DNA from: Paragordius varius
Lineage: Eukaryota > Nematomorpha
Direction: 5' to 3'
Assembly (NCBI GenBank): GCA_964247055.1
Contig: OZ176056.1
Location: forward strand, 2,480,001 to 2,544,000
Length of the DNA stretch: 64,000 nt
The position numbers and the translations under genes are program-made. Below are positions 1 through 12,072 of this stretch, piece after piece; positions within the stretch are counted from its first letter, which is position 1; every line of letters starts with the position of its first letter. Under the pieces are notes generated by a model that was not told the DNA's origin, searched no databases, and saw only the letters and a program-made list of their open reading frames with translations.

Positions 1-1051
1 ATAAATGGCCCTATTATATTTTAACTATTATAATTAAATTTGTATCTTAGCAAATCAGTGTAAGCTCTGTTATGTAATAATAATTTTTAACAATATTTTA
101 AATATTATAGTATGTTTATCAGATTAATTGTATACACTCATATTATCAGTGCGAAACACTAGACAATAAATTTTGACTTAAGTCCGATTTGCCGGGTGCC
201 AAGCGCCTATTTATCTTTATATAAATTTTTTTATTTTTAGGCAATTTATGGAATAATCCGTAAAATATATAAAATATTTAAATGAGATCAAGATCAAACA
301 TTGTGTAAAAAACAACTTTTATGTAGGTTTTCCCTTCAAAAACATATGCATTATTTTTTTGCTTAACATTTTATTACCTTTTCACTTTTTTGTCCTAATT
401 TATCTTTTGGAGCTTGTCAGATTTTTAGGGTCAAAAAAAGATGCCTTGAAATTTCTAGCTTAACTAAGTAATAACACTTGTCCCTATTTAAAAATAATAT
501 TTATAACATACGGATTTCTAACCGGTTAGAGTGTAACCGGGGGTGGTTCCTAGAACACTAAAACCACAACCAGCCTGGTTTCTAATTCAAAAATAAACGG
601 GGTGGCTTCTAAAACTTTGGAATCGGAAGGGCTTGGTTTCTCAAAAATTAACGGTTCTGAAACCGGTTCCGTATATATAGAACAAAGTGGTTCCTTATTT
701 TTATTAATAATTTTTATACAACATTTATTATAAAAATATAAGTATTTATCCTGCTTTTCACATGACTAAGTTGCTTTTATCATCATTATGATAATAAAAA
801 ATTTTTCAGGCTTTACCTATCCTCTGAATATCAATCATATACCCTTTTTTGATGCCATTTCCTTGATCCTTTACAAATTACTTACATTTTAGTTCTAACA
901 CCCTTGCTCAGAGTTTATTATCTGACTTAAGGTCGTCACTTGTATGCATTATTACACATAATTTTTTGGAGCTCCTCTGTGTTAAAAGTTCAGAGAGTTT
1001 CGTAACTAATGTAATACCAAGCGCTTAGATTTAGGTTTAAAGATCATTTAA

Positions 1052-1054
<3 letters not shown>
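1..1054. other. non-coding, AT-rich; GGTTCC-rich repeat near 515-690
   Basis: No supported gene. Around 380-440 there is a short degraded piece of the repeat family seen more fully at 10970-11570. Between about 515 and 690 the sequence contains repeated AACCGG / GGTTCC motifs like those at both ends of the hAT-like element at 24894-25664, and similar motifs recur at 1758-1972. This may be a decayed relative of that element, but I could not define its ends. Confidence 0.4.

Positions 1055-1091
<37 letters not shown>
1055..1091. repeat. (AT)n microsatellite
   Basis: Uninterrupted AT dinucleotide run directly abutting the left end of the hAT-type terminal sequence that starts at 1093. Similar AT runs occur at 12040-12067, 19229-19261, 22043-22070, 25221-25247 and 27879-27909. 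Confidence 0.9.
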
Positions 1092-1092
<1 letters not shown>

Positions 1093-1395
1093 CAGTGGTA
1101 CTCACCAAAAAATTCGCCGCCTCTATAAAATATTTTAAGTCAAGCCAAAAGCTATATTAATACCGATTTGGTGTTGAACATAAAATCTGTTAATTTTAAT
1201 ATCCCATTTTATAAAATGTAAATATCCTAATTTTTACATTCATAATGACAGTAAATTCATGCATAATATTGTGTTGTAAGTCGCAATATGTACGGTGAAT
1301 GTAACCCTAGATAAAATGTAAATTTTTTGTCATATCTGTTGCCGAAAATTACTTTGAAAGTCTCATGAGGCCCCTGTGCTTCGGTTTGAGACCTG
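1093..1395. mobile_element. short non-autonomous hAT-like element
   Basis: The left end reads CAGTGGTACTCACC, essentially the same as the left terminus of the hAT element at 33156. The right end, read inward, is CAGGTCTCAAACCGAAG, similar to the opposite terminus of that element (CAGTGATACTCAAACCG). The roughly 300-bp interior has no coding capacity. No matching 8-bp target duplication is visible, so the ends are approximate. Confidence 0.45.
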
Positions 1396-1399
1396 TGGT

Positions 1400-3340
1400 T
1401 CCTTTTTTTTCATTGTGGGTAATTAATTTGGATGGTATAGTTTATGATTTCGTTGATTTAGGGATTGTAAAATAATATAAAGTAGATTCAATAATTAAAA
1501 GTAAAACATATAAAAGGTTAACCTGGATAAGGTATTTTCCTTTTTAAATTATGACTCTTGTCTTAAGTTTTAATAGTAAATGTCAGAATAAAATTGTCAA
1601 CAAGAATTTATTTCAATCAGATACGAGGAAAAAAATGTTATTAAAATATTTAATTAACAGAATTATGATAGGGACTTTTGGAAAACCCAAAAAATATTAT
1701 TATAGAATTAAATTTAAAATTTAAACAATAAGTATTTTTAAAATAAATATTCATATGAAAACCGGTTTTTTAGGTCTGAAATCTAATTGGTTCCTAGACA
1801 TAGTTAAAAACGGCGGACTGGTTCCTAAGAATCTGAAAATGGAAACAGTAGTACTTAAATTTTAGAACTGAATTCAAGCAAGTAAAGCTAGAAACGGGTA
1901 GGTTTCTATCTAAAGATGTCGGTTTCTGCTAAAATCTCTGGAATCGGGTTTCAATTTCATGTGTCCAGGTGTCGAATTGATAGATATTATAATTGATATT
2001 ATGTTTTAAACAAATATAACAGCTAATATAAAAAATATTATGGAGATTATTTTCTTAGCCTACCTTTGCAATTCGAAGTCGTTTTTCTTATCAAGCAATA
2101 GGTGCCTTTATGAAACGAAATTTTTTTATAACAAATTCTAAAATTAGGATATTTTTTAAATTTAAAAAAAATAGCTGATTCAAAGAAGAAATTATATTTA
2201 AATGATTTTAAAAAATCATAATATACTTTAATGCATAAAATTTGTATCAAATAATTACGGTTTTCAATAATTTAAAAACGTTTTCCCTATAGTAAGCATG
2301 GGCCTTAGAATGCATTTTATATTAGAAATAATTTTTAGAGATTTAATTTGAACTGGCATAGAAAAGAAGTAAAATAAAATCAATGCAGTTATTTTTCCAA
2401 TGTTACAACCGCTATAAAAAAATTTTAGTTTTTTTATTCGAAATTATTTTAAAAAATGCATTCTTATTATGTGAATTATTATAGCATATTTTATTCTTAT
2501 CATAATGAAATGTCCATAAAAATTTTAAAATTAATTGCATATATATTATAGATCATATGATAACATTTTTTTCACGTATCCGATTGAAATAGATTTATAC
2601 CATGTTCCTAATTGGTGTCGAATGTTAGGGTTTCATATTAGGCGAAGAATTAAATTGGTAAAACTAAAAAAGATAATTGAAGAACGCATTTAATTCAGAT
2701 TGTAGGTGCCTAACACTTTACATTATTATACCCAAGAAAATAAGTAATAAGCTTTATCAGAAATTAAAAGATTTTAATAACAAATAATCTCATATTTTAA
2801 ACATTTGCATTATATTATTTATTTACTTACAACTTACTACAGAAGAAATAATTTCTTAATTATATATTCACATTGTCCAAAATCGTTGATTTAATCCTAA
2901 CAGTTTAAATTGTCAGAAATAGCTTAAATTTATTTTCTTTTTTTGTACTTTTTTATATTTATAAGTTTGATCTGGGAAACATTTGATAGAGTGGCGGTTT
3001 CTATCGACTGCGAAAAGGTTGATCTATCTTTAAAGACGTCAGGATTATCCGATTTTTTAGAGGGAAGTAGTCGAAATTTCTTTTTTTTCTTATGTTCTTC
3101 AATATTATCATTTTATTTCGAAAGTTATACTTTATTTAAGATTTGATTAGATTGTTGGTATCAAAATCACCATACACACGATTTTTATAGGTTTATTTAT
3201 CTTCTGTGTTGTAGAGTTTTCATATACGTTAATATCAATCATTTTGAAAATAATATTTATTTTTTAATTTATGCGATTTTTGAAATAAACAATCAAATTG
3301 AAATACCCTTATTATTCATTATAATCGACAACAAATTTTA
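1400..3340. other. no gene seen; degraded GGTTCC-type repeat at 1758-1972
   Basis: AT-rich sequence with many stops in all frames. The only structure noticed is the AACCGGTT/GGTTCC-rich block at 1758-1972, possibly the other end of the decayed element at 515-690. The short open frames here show no exon-like splice signals or recognisable domains. Confidence 0.5.
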
Positions 3341-4090
3341 ACTTTTTATAAGTGTCATTTTTGTAAATTTAAAAATATTTCATTAAAGTACATAAATAGT
3401 ATTCTGAAAAAAAATTGGTTTAACCAATAAATTTTTATAATAGGGATTATCAAATTTTGGCCCCGACCTAACATTAAACGAATTTCCAAAACTAAAAATT
3501 TCAGTATAGAGCTATGTATTATCATAAGCGCACAAAATTATATCTTTCGAACGGTAGTTATTCAATCAAATCAATCTGATGTAAAAGTTAGGTTTATATG
3601 GTAAAGATTTTTAACCCTTAAATAAGTCAAAAATTTTCACAAACACACTAATTTAAAAATCATAAAATTACTTTAATATAATTATTAGGGTTACATTAGT
3701 ATAAATAAAAAACCTTTGAAAAAGCTTTTGGTTGGCTCTTTAAATAAAAATTATTTATTATCGAATTATTTTACTTAGTGGATAATCAAACGCATAATAA
3801 CTATTAATCTATAACATAATCGTTAAAAAGATCAAAAATACCTCAAACTTTGTTTTTAGTCTTGGATAATTAAAAGCTTCTTAAAGAAAATAAATTAATA
3901 TTGGTGAGATGGTAATTTTTTAGAAAACCAAACTTAAAAATGGCCGTTTTGAATGACATAAAGGCAATAAATAAGTTATTTGATCAAAAAAACTTTCTTG
4001 TGTTATCTAAACATTCATTGCCACGTAGACAAAGTGTGAGCTATTTTCATCCATTAGATTTTAAAGTACATTTATTGACAAAAAAACAAA
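3340..4090 (+). repeat. dispersed repeat, inverted copy at 23550-24170
   Basis: A stretch of about 700 bp recurs in opposite orientation at 23550-24170. Shared landmarks are the block around GGCCGTTTTGAATGACATAA (3943), the run ACTTTCTTGTGTTATCTAAAC (here) versus its complement near 23600, and the AATATTATTTATGTACTTTAATGAAAT block near 24090 (complement near 3390). Both copies are diverged and lack coding potential. It may be a non-autonomous transposon, but I did not find matching target duplications. Confidence 0.55.
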
Positions 4091-4974
4091 TCATTTTTAC
4101 TTCTGAAATTTAAAAAATATCAACATTTTATGCAAAATGCAATCACCTTGTTTAATATACATAATTTCTGCATAAAAATTTATAAATTATCTGATTTAAA
4201 ATATGTTTTAGGATAAATGAACATATATTGTCGGAAATTTTTTTCAATTACCTCTTTTTAATTTTCTAAATAAAACCGCAGATATCTTAATACTAAAAAA
4301 TTTAAAAACATCTTTTTTTACATGTATGAAAAAATTTTCTCTTTAAAAACTTAATAGTACATATGTTTCAAAAGATAATCATTTGTAAAATATTTTTTTA
4401 ATTTATTTTAAAAGTATGCTATTTAAAAATTTATTATACAAATATATGTATATATTATACGTTTAGTTGCAACATAATATATATTAAATTATTTTTAAAA
4501 TTAGTAGTTTATATAAAAATATGAATGTATCAATAATTTTTAAATAATATAAATATTTTGAATGTTAAAATATCACAATATAATTAATTTCATCAACATA
4601 TTTTAATATCAAAGTTTTGGAAATTATAATTTTTTATATTTGTTTAAAAACTGAAAACTGTATTATATTAATATATATATCTTATGTTGCATTTTAAACC
4701 TGTAAATAAATTATTATATTAATATAATTATTGTCGACGACAATCTAAATCTTATGCTTTTTTGGGTTATTTAAAAAACTAATATAATAGTGAATTGTAT
4801 TGAAAGGTTTTAATCAAACTCAAAAAGATTTAAAATATATTTTTATTTATTAGCCATGGCTGTTTGTTAACACATTAGAAACTTGTCAAGGATGGACTTT
4901 TCACAGAAAAAAGTGCACGATATTTCGGATCACATTCTTCGAACTAAAATATATTATGGAGAATAAATAATATA

Positions 4975-5315
4975 CCATTTACAGATCAAATTCAACCTTG
5001 AACAATTCAAATTCACCCTTGAACAATTCAAATTTACCCTAGAACAATTCAATTCACCCTTAAAAATTCAAATTCACTCTTGGATAATTAAAATTCACCC
5101 TAAAATAAATTATGTGTTATTTAAAATTAAAAATTGCCGATATTTTTATATATTTTTTTTATGAAATGAAATTTTGTTCAAATTTAATATAATATCTTTG
5201 CAATAAGAATATATTTAATATTAATTATGAGTTATATTAGCCCGAAAACATATAATTTATATTTAAGGTGAATTTGAATTGTTCAAGGGTCAATTTGAAT
5301 TGTTAATGGTATATA
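4975..5315 (+). mobile_element. MITE with tandem repeats in its terminal inverted repeats
   Basis: The left end begins ATACCATTTACAG and continues into several copies of a 21-bp unit of the type CAAATTCACCCTTGAACAATT. The right end is the inverted counterpart, with the same unit reversed and closing near TTAATGGTATATA. The centre shares blocks (TAATTATGAGTTATATTAG, ACATATAATTTAT) with the copies at 15567-15902 and 53386-53630. The copy number of the 21-bp unit differs between ends and between copies. Confidence 0.65.
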
Positions 5316-5393
5316 TACAGTAAAAACAGAATAAAGCAAGGAGAGCTCTGTTAATGGCCATTTTGGTGTTTGAATTGGCTAAAATATTGTTTA

Positions 5394-5624
5394 CAGTCAT
5401 GTATCCTTTATTTTATCAAAAATTTATTTTTTTTGTTAAATGGGTATAAATATTTGGTAAAGAATGGAAAAAACAAGAGCTCTATATGGTAATTCTTATA
5501 CTTTTTTGATAAATATGAAATTAATACCGTAGAGCTCTTGTTTTTTCCATTCTTTAACAAATAATAATCATACTCATTAAACAAAAGAAAATAAATTTTT
5601 AATAAAATAAAGGATACATGACTG
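5394..5624 (+). mobile_element. palindromic TA-flanked MITE (Tc1/mariner-like), copy 1
   Basis: The element is almost a complete hairpin. It starts CAGTCATGTATCCTTTATTT and ends with the reverse complement, each end flanked by TA. The arms include GGAAAAAACAAGAGCTCT and its complement and meet near 5505. A second copy lies at 39509-39731. CAGT termini and TA target duplications are typical of Tc1/mariner-mobilised non-autonomous elements. It has no coding capacity. Confidence 0.8.
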
Positions 5625-5629
5625 TAATT

Positions 5630-6670
5630 ATACTAGTTTAAAAAAAACTAATCCCAATGAAAAATAATCACACATACACATGTGGTAACTAACATGGGAA
5701 TATAATCCCCTTCTATCTATAATTTAAAATTCCGAAATAGCTAGAGTATGTATATAAAACAGAAAATAAAAAGCGAAAGACAATATCTTTTTTAGGTGTA
5801 CCAAAACAATAGTTTATGAGCAAGCCTAGATTTTTTAAGTAAAATATTGGGATAGCGAAATTATTGAATAGTTGTTTGGTAACATATTACATGATTAAAT
5901 TATTAAAGTTAATTCAAAAAATGGGGTTTAAAATAACTAAAAAAACTAATTTGTGTTTTTTTTGACGCTTTATATTTCTAAATTGTAAATTTTTACATTT
6001 GTCGAATAATATATATGGGGTATACCAATTACAGTAGGATATACACATTGCTAGATTTTTATAAAATATTACCAGATATAACATATACAGCAAAGAAAAG
6101 CCTATTAACTAATAGTAATTAAAGCTTAAAAAATTAATTATTGGCAATCTGGAAATATTATTAATGAAAAAAAAACTTGCAAATAAAATTATTCGTACTG
6201 CAAAAAAAAATTATATTACTATATATGAAAACACATTTGTGTTTTTATTTTTTTGACCTAGTAGTATTTATACAATATAAACATTTACGCTCGTCAATCG
6301 TTAATACAGTAGCGTATGATATAAAACAAATCTTGTCATTAATATATATAAATTTAAGAGTAAACTGTTTAATTTAACCATTTGTCCTTTTTACCCATAT
6401 GATACTGTGTTGCCAATTGACTAACAATAATGTGAATTGGACAACACATATTGTAATTAATAACTTCCATATACTTCACATTAAATTAAAAAAATCGCAG
6501 TTTTTAAAAATGTATTTTACTTAGAAACACAGTTGTGTTATTTTTTAGTCCTTGTCGTTATAAAATTATAATACACCTATTATACTATATTAAGAGATAA
6601 GAAAATTTGATCTTTTAATAAAAACATATTAACAGCTTTTCATATCTCTCTAATAAATTAAATTAAATAA
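5630..6670. other. no gene seen
   Basis: AT-rich intergenic DNA downstream of the small secreted-protein gene. An open frame of 66 codons around 6177 has a skewed Phe/Tyr/Ile content and no splice or family signal, so I do not call it a gene. Confidence 0.5.
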
Positions 6671-6674
6671 AAGT

Positions 6675-9212
6675 TTAAATAAGCATTAAAAATATTTTTA
6701 CACTAAAAGTGGTATTTTCGGATGGCGATTGAAATTTGTATTTTATCATTAAATTCTTTCCACTGCCTGACCAGTTTGAGATATCTTCAAACCCAATATT
6801 ACATCCCAGGCTTCCTGGTTCTGAAGTGAATTGTCCACTTACTACAATGGAACCTTTTGCATTCTTGACAACTAAAAATTAATTACTTTTATCGTATAGA
6901 AAAATGTTTATCTTGATATAGTAATTAATTAGCAAAAAAACTAAATGCATGCCTATTTAATTTAATAAAAATAATAAATTATCAATTCTAATCTCAAATA
7001 AAAAATTTAGTATTTACTATTTAATTATTAATTATAATGCCGCCTTTCTCTCTTGTTCATTCTATAAAAGACAAAATATTATTTTTACGATAAACCATTA
7101 TTTTTTTATTGCTTATCGTTTTGGGTTGAAATATAGAGAGGTACAGAAATTACAAAAATTATACAGGCGGATTTTGAGTAAGAACAAAAAATTTTTTTCT
7201 ATTTAAAAGACAATCATGTTTTATGAAACCGTGATATATTAAGATAACCTATCGTTTTTGGTTTGCAAAATATGGAATAAAAATGTGAATTAGTCTTTCA
7301 ATCACAAGTTTTTAAATATGGCAGTCTTTCCTATAAAATGTTTTTCTTTCTAATGTTTTATTTGTAAAATAAAAAAAATGAAATTAAACAAGCCTGTTTA
7401 AAATTATAAACTTTAAAAAATATGGAAGGAATCAGAACCATGGCAATATTTTGCACTCATATAACATTAATAAACTGAAATATATAAAAAAATATATACA
7501 AAAAGACTTGATATTACTTATTTTAAGCTGAAACCGAAAGGTAAAAATTTCGTCAACGTGACATGTGTCAAATTATAAAATCAAAAAATAATACAAAATA
7601 AACCGCTCTTTCTAATTCTATCAATGTTAGATGTAATTTAAATAAAAAATTAGCTTTAATTTTACCCTGAAAATTAAATGAAGACGATATTTTGCAAAAA
7701 TTTTGTAAAATAAAAATGGCGTCGAAGTAGTTTGACATGGAACTCTTTTTCAAAATAAAATTGTATTAAGATATTTTGGCATATTTATATAATTTCTATT
7801 AGGATAAAAGCATAAATTCAAATTGAGACCGTTTCCTTCAGTAGTTTTTTAAAAATATTAATTTAAATTTAGTCTAGGATATTTGGATACCTCAATTTGA
7901 ATCGAAGTGTTAATGTTTCAATAAATATTGCTGTCGAAATTCATACCAATATTTAAGTATTAATAACAATTTAAAATCATAGACCAAATAATTAAATTTA
8001 CATTTTTTGGGGGGTTTGTTATGTAATAAAAATACTTTTTATCTATTGTTAAATTGAAACCATGTTTTACAAAGAATATGTCCCCTATTTGCACCTAAAG
8101 TTAATCCTTAAACATTTTTAAAACTTGCATACAAATTAATTTATTTGAAATACCCATCTTTTTACAATTTTTTAATTTGATATTCTTATTATTAAAATAC
8201 ATTTTTCAAAATTAACATTTTTTATAATTATTTTTTCTGTTATTTCGAATCCAAACGTATTTCTAAGATTAACTTAAGAGTTAAAGGACCAACTTGGGTT
8301 TAAATGGTATATTTAGTTTAGACTTAAAACTCACAAAAATTCTCAAATATACATTACATAAAATTACGATACTTACCATATCTACAAGAATTGGGATATG
8401 TAATTAGGATATCAGCATAACACCCTTCTGATACCACAACTTCATCCTTCGGTTTAATTGAAAACAATTTTCGGTTAATTCTCTGTCCTTGTTGATGAGT
8501 TATTTGGCATTCCGACTTGGCTATATATATATATATCATATTTTGTCAGAATAAATTCAAAAATTACTGTAAAATAAAAACCTTAAAGGTAAAACGTAAA
8601 AATAAATGACAATTTTTTGCTAAAAGACAACCAACCATATTTTTTAAATCTTGATTTCATACAATATTAATTGTACAAACAAAAAGTTTTAATTAAATAT
8701 TTTTCCAAAAGACAACCATATTTTTTCAATCTAGATGATATTTATACATAATTAGTAATTATACAGGCCAAACTTAAAATATAATGAAAGACAAAACCGT
8801 AAATTTTAAATCATGATTTTGTATAGTATACATTGATTGATTTTATTCAATACTAAACGTTAAAGGACAAACCTTTTATAAAATGCTATAGGAGACCTAC
8901 CATATCATTTATATTTTCAATTTAAATATAAAAACTTATTGTTTTAAATTGCTGATAAAGGAATAAAAATGGAAAATCGGAATAAACTCATTTAGGGCAA
9001 AATTGTAATGAAATCAAGGTTTCTGAAAAAAAGTATAGCAGTTGTCTATTTTAAATAAAAATATTTGTCTTTATATTTTTACATTTTGTCTATATAACTT
9101 AATTTTTACTTACTGTATATAATTAAAAATAAATTTTAAAATTACCATCGTTTATTCCAAGTGATACCACCATAATAACTAAAACAAAGTATTTCAGTAA
9201 AGTCATCACCAT
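6675..9212 (-). CDS. small secreted Cys-containing protein, 3 exons
   Basis: I assembled three exons: 9146-9212, 8377-8520 and 6675-6871. They give 408 nt and 135 residues. All junctions have GT..AG boundaries and consistent phase 1. Residues 1 to about 20 (MVMTLLKYFVLVIMVVSLGI) form a signal peptide. The mature part has four cysteines (contexts SEC, EGC, NSC, LGC). Exon 2 includes SIKPKDEVVVSEGCYADIL and exon 3 includes KGSIVVSGQFTSEPGSLG and NLMIKYKFQSPSENTTF, with one NTT sequon. The spacing YPNSCRYVVK ... IGFEDI ... KYKFQS is loosely reminiscent of a CUB-like beta-sandwich, but that is only a suggestion. A second ATG at 9206 could also serve as start. A TATATAAAGG box lies 76 bp upstream. 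Tc1-like MITE fragments lie in the introns. The function is unknown; it is probably exported. Confidence 0.65.
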
Positions 9213-9287
9213 AGAATATTTGATATAAGCAAATTGAAGAGAAATTTTTTTAAACTGAAATTTATTTTGTAATACATCCCATCCCCT

Positions 9288-9297
9288 CCTTTATATA
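9288..9297 (-). promoter_or_regulatory. TATA box of the small secreted-protein gene
   Basis: On the minus strand this reads TATATAAAGG followed by a G-rich stretch. It lies 76 bp before the first ATG at 9212. The same TATATAAAGG sequence precedes paralog B at 40776-40785, and GTATAAAGG precedes paralog A, so the motif looks like the standard core promoter of this genome. Confidence 0.6.
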
Positions 9298-9769
9298 TAA
9301 TATAATTTGGGAAATGACCTTGGAAAAATATATTTACCCCTATATTTTAGTAATAAAATTTTTATGAGAAAAAGCATGTTTTGCATTGATTTGGCACAAT
9401 TTGATATGTAATCCAACACAAATATTTACCTAGTTGGTTAACTGGTTAAACAGTAAAAATATATTTTCAGTGAGATTATCAAGTAAAAATTAATTGCTCA
9501 AATTTAAAAGTGTGGTTGGTGTTTTTAACATTAAAAAATGGCATTTTGAATAAAACTTTTTCTGCTGTTAAGCATGGTTGTTTTGGGTTATGAACTATGC
9601 CATATGTAGGCAGCTCTTATTTAGTTAGATGGTGTTGGGCGGCTTGTTTTTGAAAATAATTATTATATAGAATGGAAAAAATCAGATTTAATATTAAAGT
9701 AAGTTAAAACTAATATTTTATAGATGTTTTGCCAAGTACAAACATTTACAGTAAAAATTTTAAGTTCCA

Positions 9770-10070
9770 ATATGAACTATTGATGTAAAACACATTAGTG
9801 TACATTATATATAGAGTTTTCATTATTCTTTCGATTGATATATATTACAAATGGCCATTAGGTGTATATTTTCAAATAAAATATTTTTAGCAAATATTTG
9901 ATAAAGAGGGCGCATTATTAAATAATTTACGGATAATTCTTAGTTACCATAATTTTAATATCAAACTTACTGTTAAAATGATAGCAAAAATCAGAAAATG
10001 CAAAAAACTCGAGTGTCAGAAAAATTTGTTGTTTAGTGTTATATATTATTTACGAAAAAAAATAGCATAA
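9770..10070 (-). repeat. dispersed MITE-like repeat, inverted relative to the 18270 and 23215 copies
   Basis: It shares with 18270-18520 and 23215-23480 the blocks TGCATTTTCTG(A/G)TATTTAC, ATCATTTTAACAGTAA, AAATGCCCATTTGTAA and CATTCGAAAGA, here as reverse complements. It has no coding potential. Three copies within 14 kb argue for a mobile non-autonomous element. Confidence 0.6.
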
Positions 10071-10359
10071 AGCCAATATTTTTATCATAATAATTAAACT
10101 GTTAAATAAATGTTTCAATGTAAAAATGTAAGTAAACACTGGTTGTTTCAAACCTTTTTTAATTATTTTAAAGCGAGCGGGATTACATTTTCAAGATCAT
10201 TAGCGATTTTTAAAACTCCATTATTCGATTCGGTTTGGGCTCTAAGGATAGTTTTGTAAAGAACAATATTTAGTCCATCCAATATGTTTGCGACATTTCC
10301 CAATTTTGAGACGATCTTTGAGGGCATTATATTTTTTCCGAAAGAATTTCCTCGCATTC

Positions 10360-10960
10360 CTTAGGTATCCAAAGTAGTTCTATTTTTGATTAGCTATTTT
10401 ACGACGTAATAATGTTTTTGTGTATTGAATTTGTTTACGATATGGATGTTTTCAAATCCTTATAGATTATATTCGATATATATAAGCAGCAGAACTTGGA
10501 TTCATTCTTGAGTATACATTATAATGCTCTTAAATTTTATGCATTTGGTGATAAATACAGTGGCATAGCTAGGGGGCAGCTTCGGGCGCCATAGTTGAGA
10601 GGTTACCGTATTTTGAATAATTTAATTTTATTTTTTAAAAAATAGATATTTTTAAGTTATTTACGCTAGTAACTTATAAATATTTTTTAATATCCTAATG
10701 TAAGGTGTATTCGCTGTAAATAAAATATTATCCAGCAATTTTAATGCTTAAATATACCATTTTCCTCAAAAGACTTTAATCAAATTTACCCTTGGACAAA
10801 TAACCCTTGAACCAATCAAATGCACGCTAAAAATAATAATGTATTTTTGAAAAATCACCTATATTTTTCTGTTTTATTAAAAAATAAAATTCGTTTTAAA
10901 TTAACATAATACTTAAAAATAAAAGACTAAGCCATAAAAAAATAATTTTATTACTTCATT
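10360..10960. other. no gene seen; transposon-like terminus at 10560
   Basis: At about 10558 the sequence CAGTGGCATAGCTAGGGGGC resembles a DNA-transposon end, and a diverged relative occurs at about 22530. Around 10790-10830 there is a degraded copy of the 21-bp CAAATTCACCC-type unit. The flanking open frame at 10163-10357 (minus) could not be tied to any family. Confidence 0.35.
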
Positions 10961-10969
10961 ACCTTTTCA

Positions 10970-11570
10970 CTTTTTTTGTCCTAGTTTACATTTTAGGAGA
11001 GTTTTATATCACAGAGCTCAATTTTTAAATAAACTACAGTTTTGAAAGTTATTTTAGTTGAAATTAAATTCACAAACGTGTTTTTATGTATTAGTTAAAA
11101 AAACTAATATTTTTTAGAGATTTGTGATGAGCCTAAAATTGGGACAGTTTCAAAACACGATTGAAATGAAGAGCAATTATTATAATGTAAATGTATCAAA
11201 TTTTTACTGGTAAATTATAGCCTGAAGCTTAAAGTTAATTATTTACGTTTTCAAACCATAATATACATTTTGCCAGTTATAGCCATTTAAAGAATTAGAG
11301 AAAAAATGGCTAAAAAAAGTTTGAGATGAGCATTTTTTAACAGTCGAAATTCTTCGTGGGTGAATTCGAATTGTATAGAATTTTTCAAGTATAATTGATT
11401 TTAAAATTATAATAAAGCATTCAAAATATAATCTCGCAATTATGGCTTTTTTCGTCCACGTTTAATTTATTAATCATTAAATTCATTTAAAGCTATTGTG
11501 CCGAAAAATTGCGCTTTTCCGATTTTGTATAGCTCCAATAAAAATTTTACAACTCTTTATACAGCTACCC
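10970..11570 (+). repeat. dispersed repeat family R1, copy 1
   Basis: This roughly 600-bp unit recurs at 16880-17300 (plus), 60170-60620 (plus) and 62180-62640 (minus). Landmarks are TTTTGTCCTAGTTTAC at the start, TTGTGA(T/C)..CTA(A)AATTG(G)GACAG in the middle, CAAAACACGATTGAAATGAA, and AAAAATGGC(T/G)..AAAAAAGTTTGAGATG toward the end. It is non-coding. One copy lies inside an intron of paralog A and another inside the SMYD-like gene. Confidence 0.65.
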
Positions 11571-11579
11571 CCTAGAAGA

Positions 11580-12039
11580 ATTGTTAATCAATTTACATAT
11601 GTTATGGGTTATTTAAAATTATTAATTTAGCAAGTTAGAGTTTTTATTATTCCATTTTCAATGAAGATATATTTAAATGACTTTACTAGTATGATAAAAG
11701 GATCAAGTGCATTTTTTGATCCTAGAAACTCTTTGTTATATGACTTAAAAAATTTCATATTACTTTTATTACATAATTTATCATATTTATTTGATCCATA
11801 GAAAAATGGTTGAATAAATATACATTGCCAGTTTTAAATTAACCAAATAGCTTCTGCACCATGAAAATATAATAAGCTTACATTGATTTTCTTTCAATTC
11901 ACTAATACTGATTATTGCTGTAATTCATAAATGGCCGACCTTTTTTCCCTCGGGCTACTATTTTGAAATAAAATTTCACACGGGCTCATGAATATTAATT
12001 CTTAAAAGATTCTTTTATAAATTTAACACAAAGGATGCA

Positions 12040-12072
<33 letters not shown>

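Noticed and set aside
2943-3146. 67-codon plus-strand frame with a partly polar sequence
   Set aside because: No splice partners, promoter or family resemblance could be found, and Phe-rich composition is typical of random AT-rich frames.
4971-5320. CRISPR-like array of short repeats
   Set aside because: Units are contiguous 21-bp tandem repeats without unique spacers, in a eukaryotic context, and form the ends of a MITE.
10163-10357. 64-codon minus-strand frame (LGNVANILDGLNIVL)
   Set aside because: Composition is protein-like, but no splice sites or neighbouring exons were found and no family is evident. It is left as an unexplained frame.
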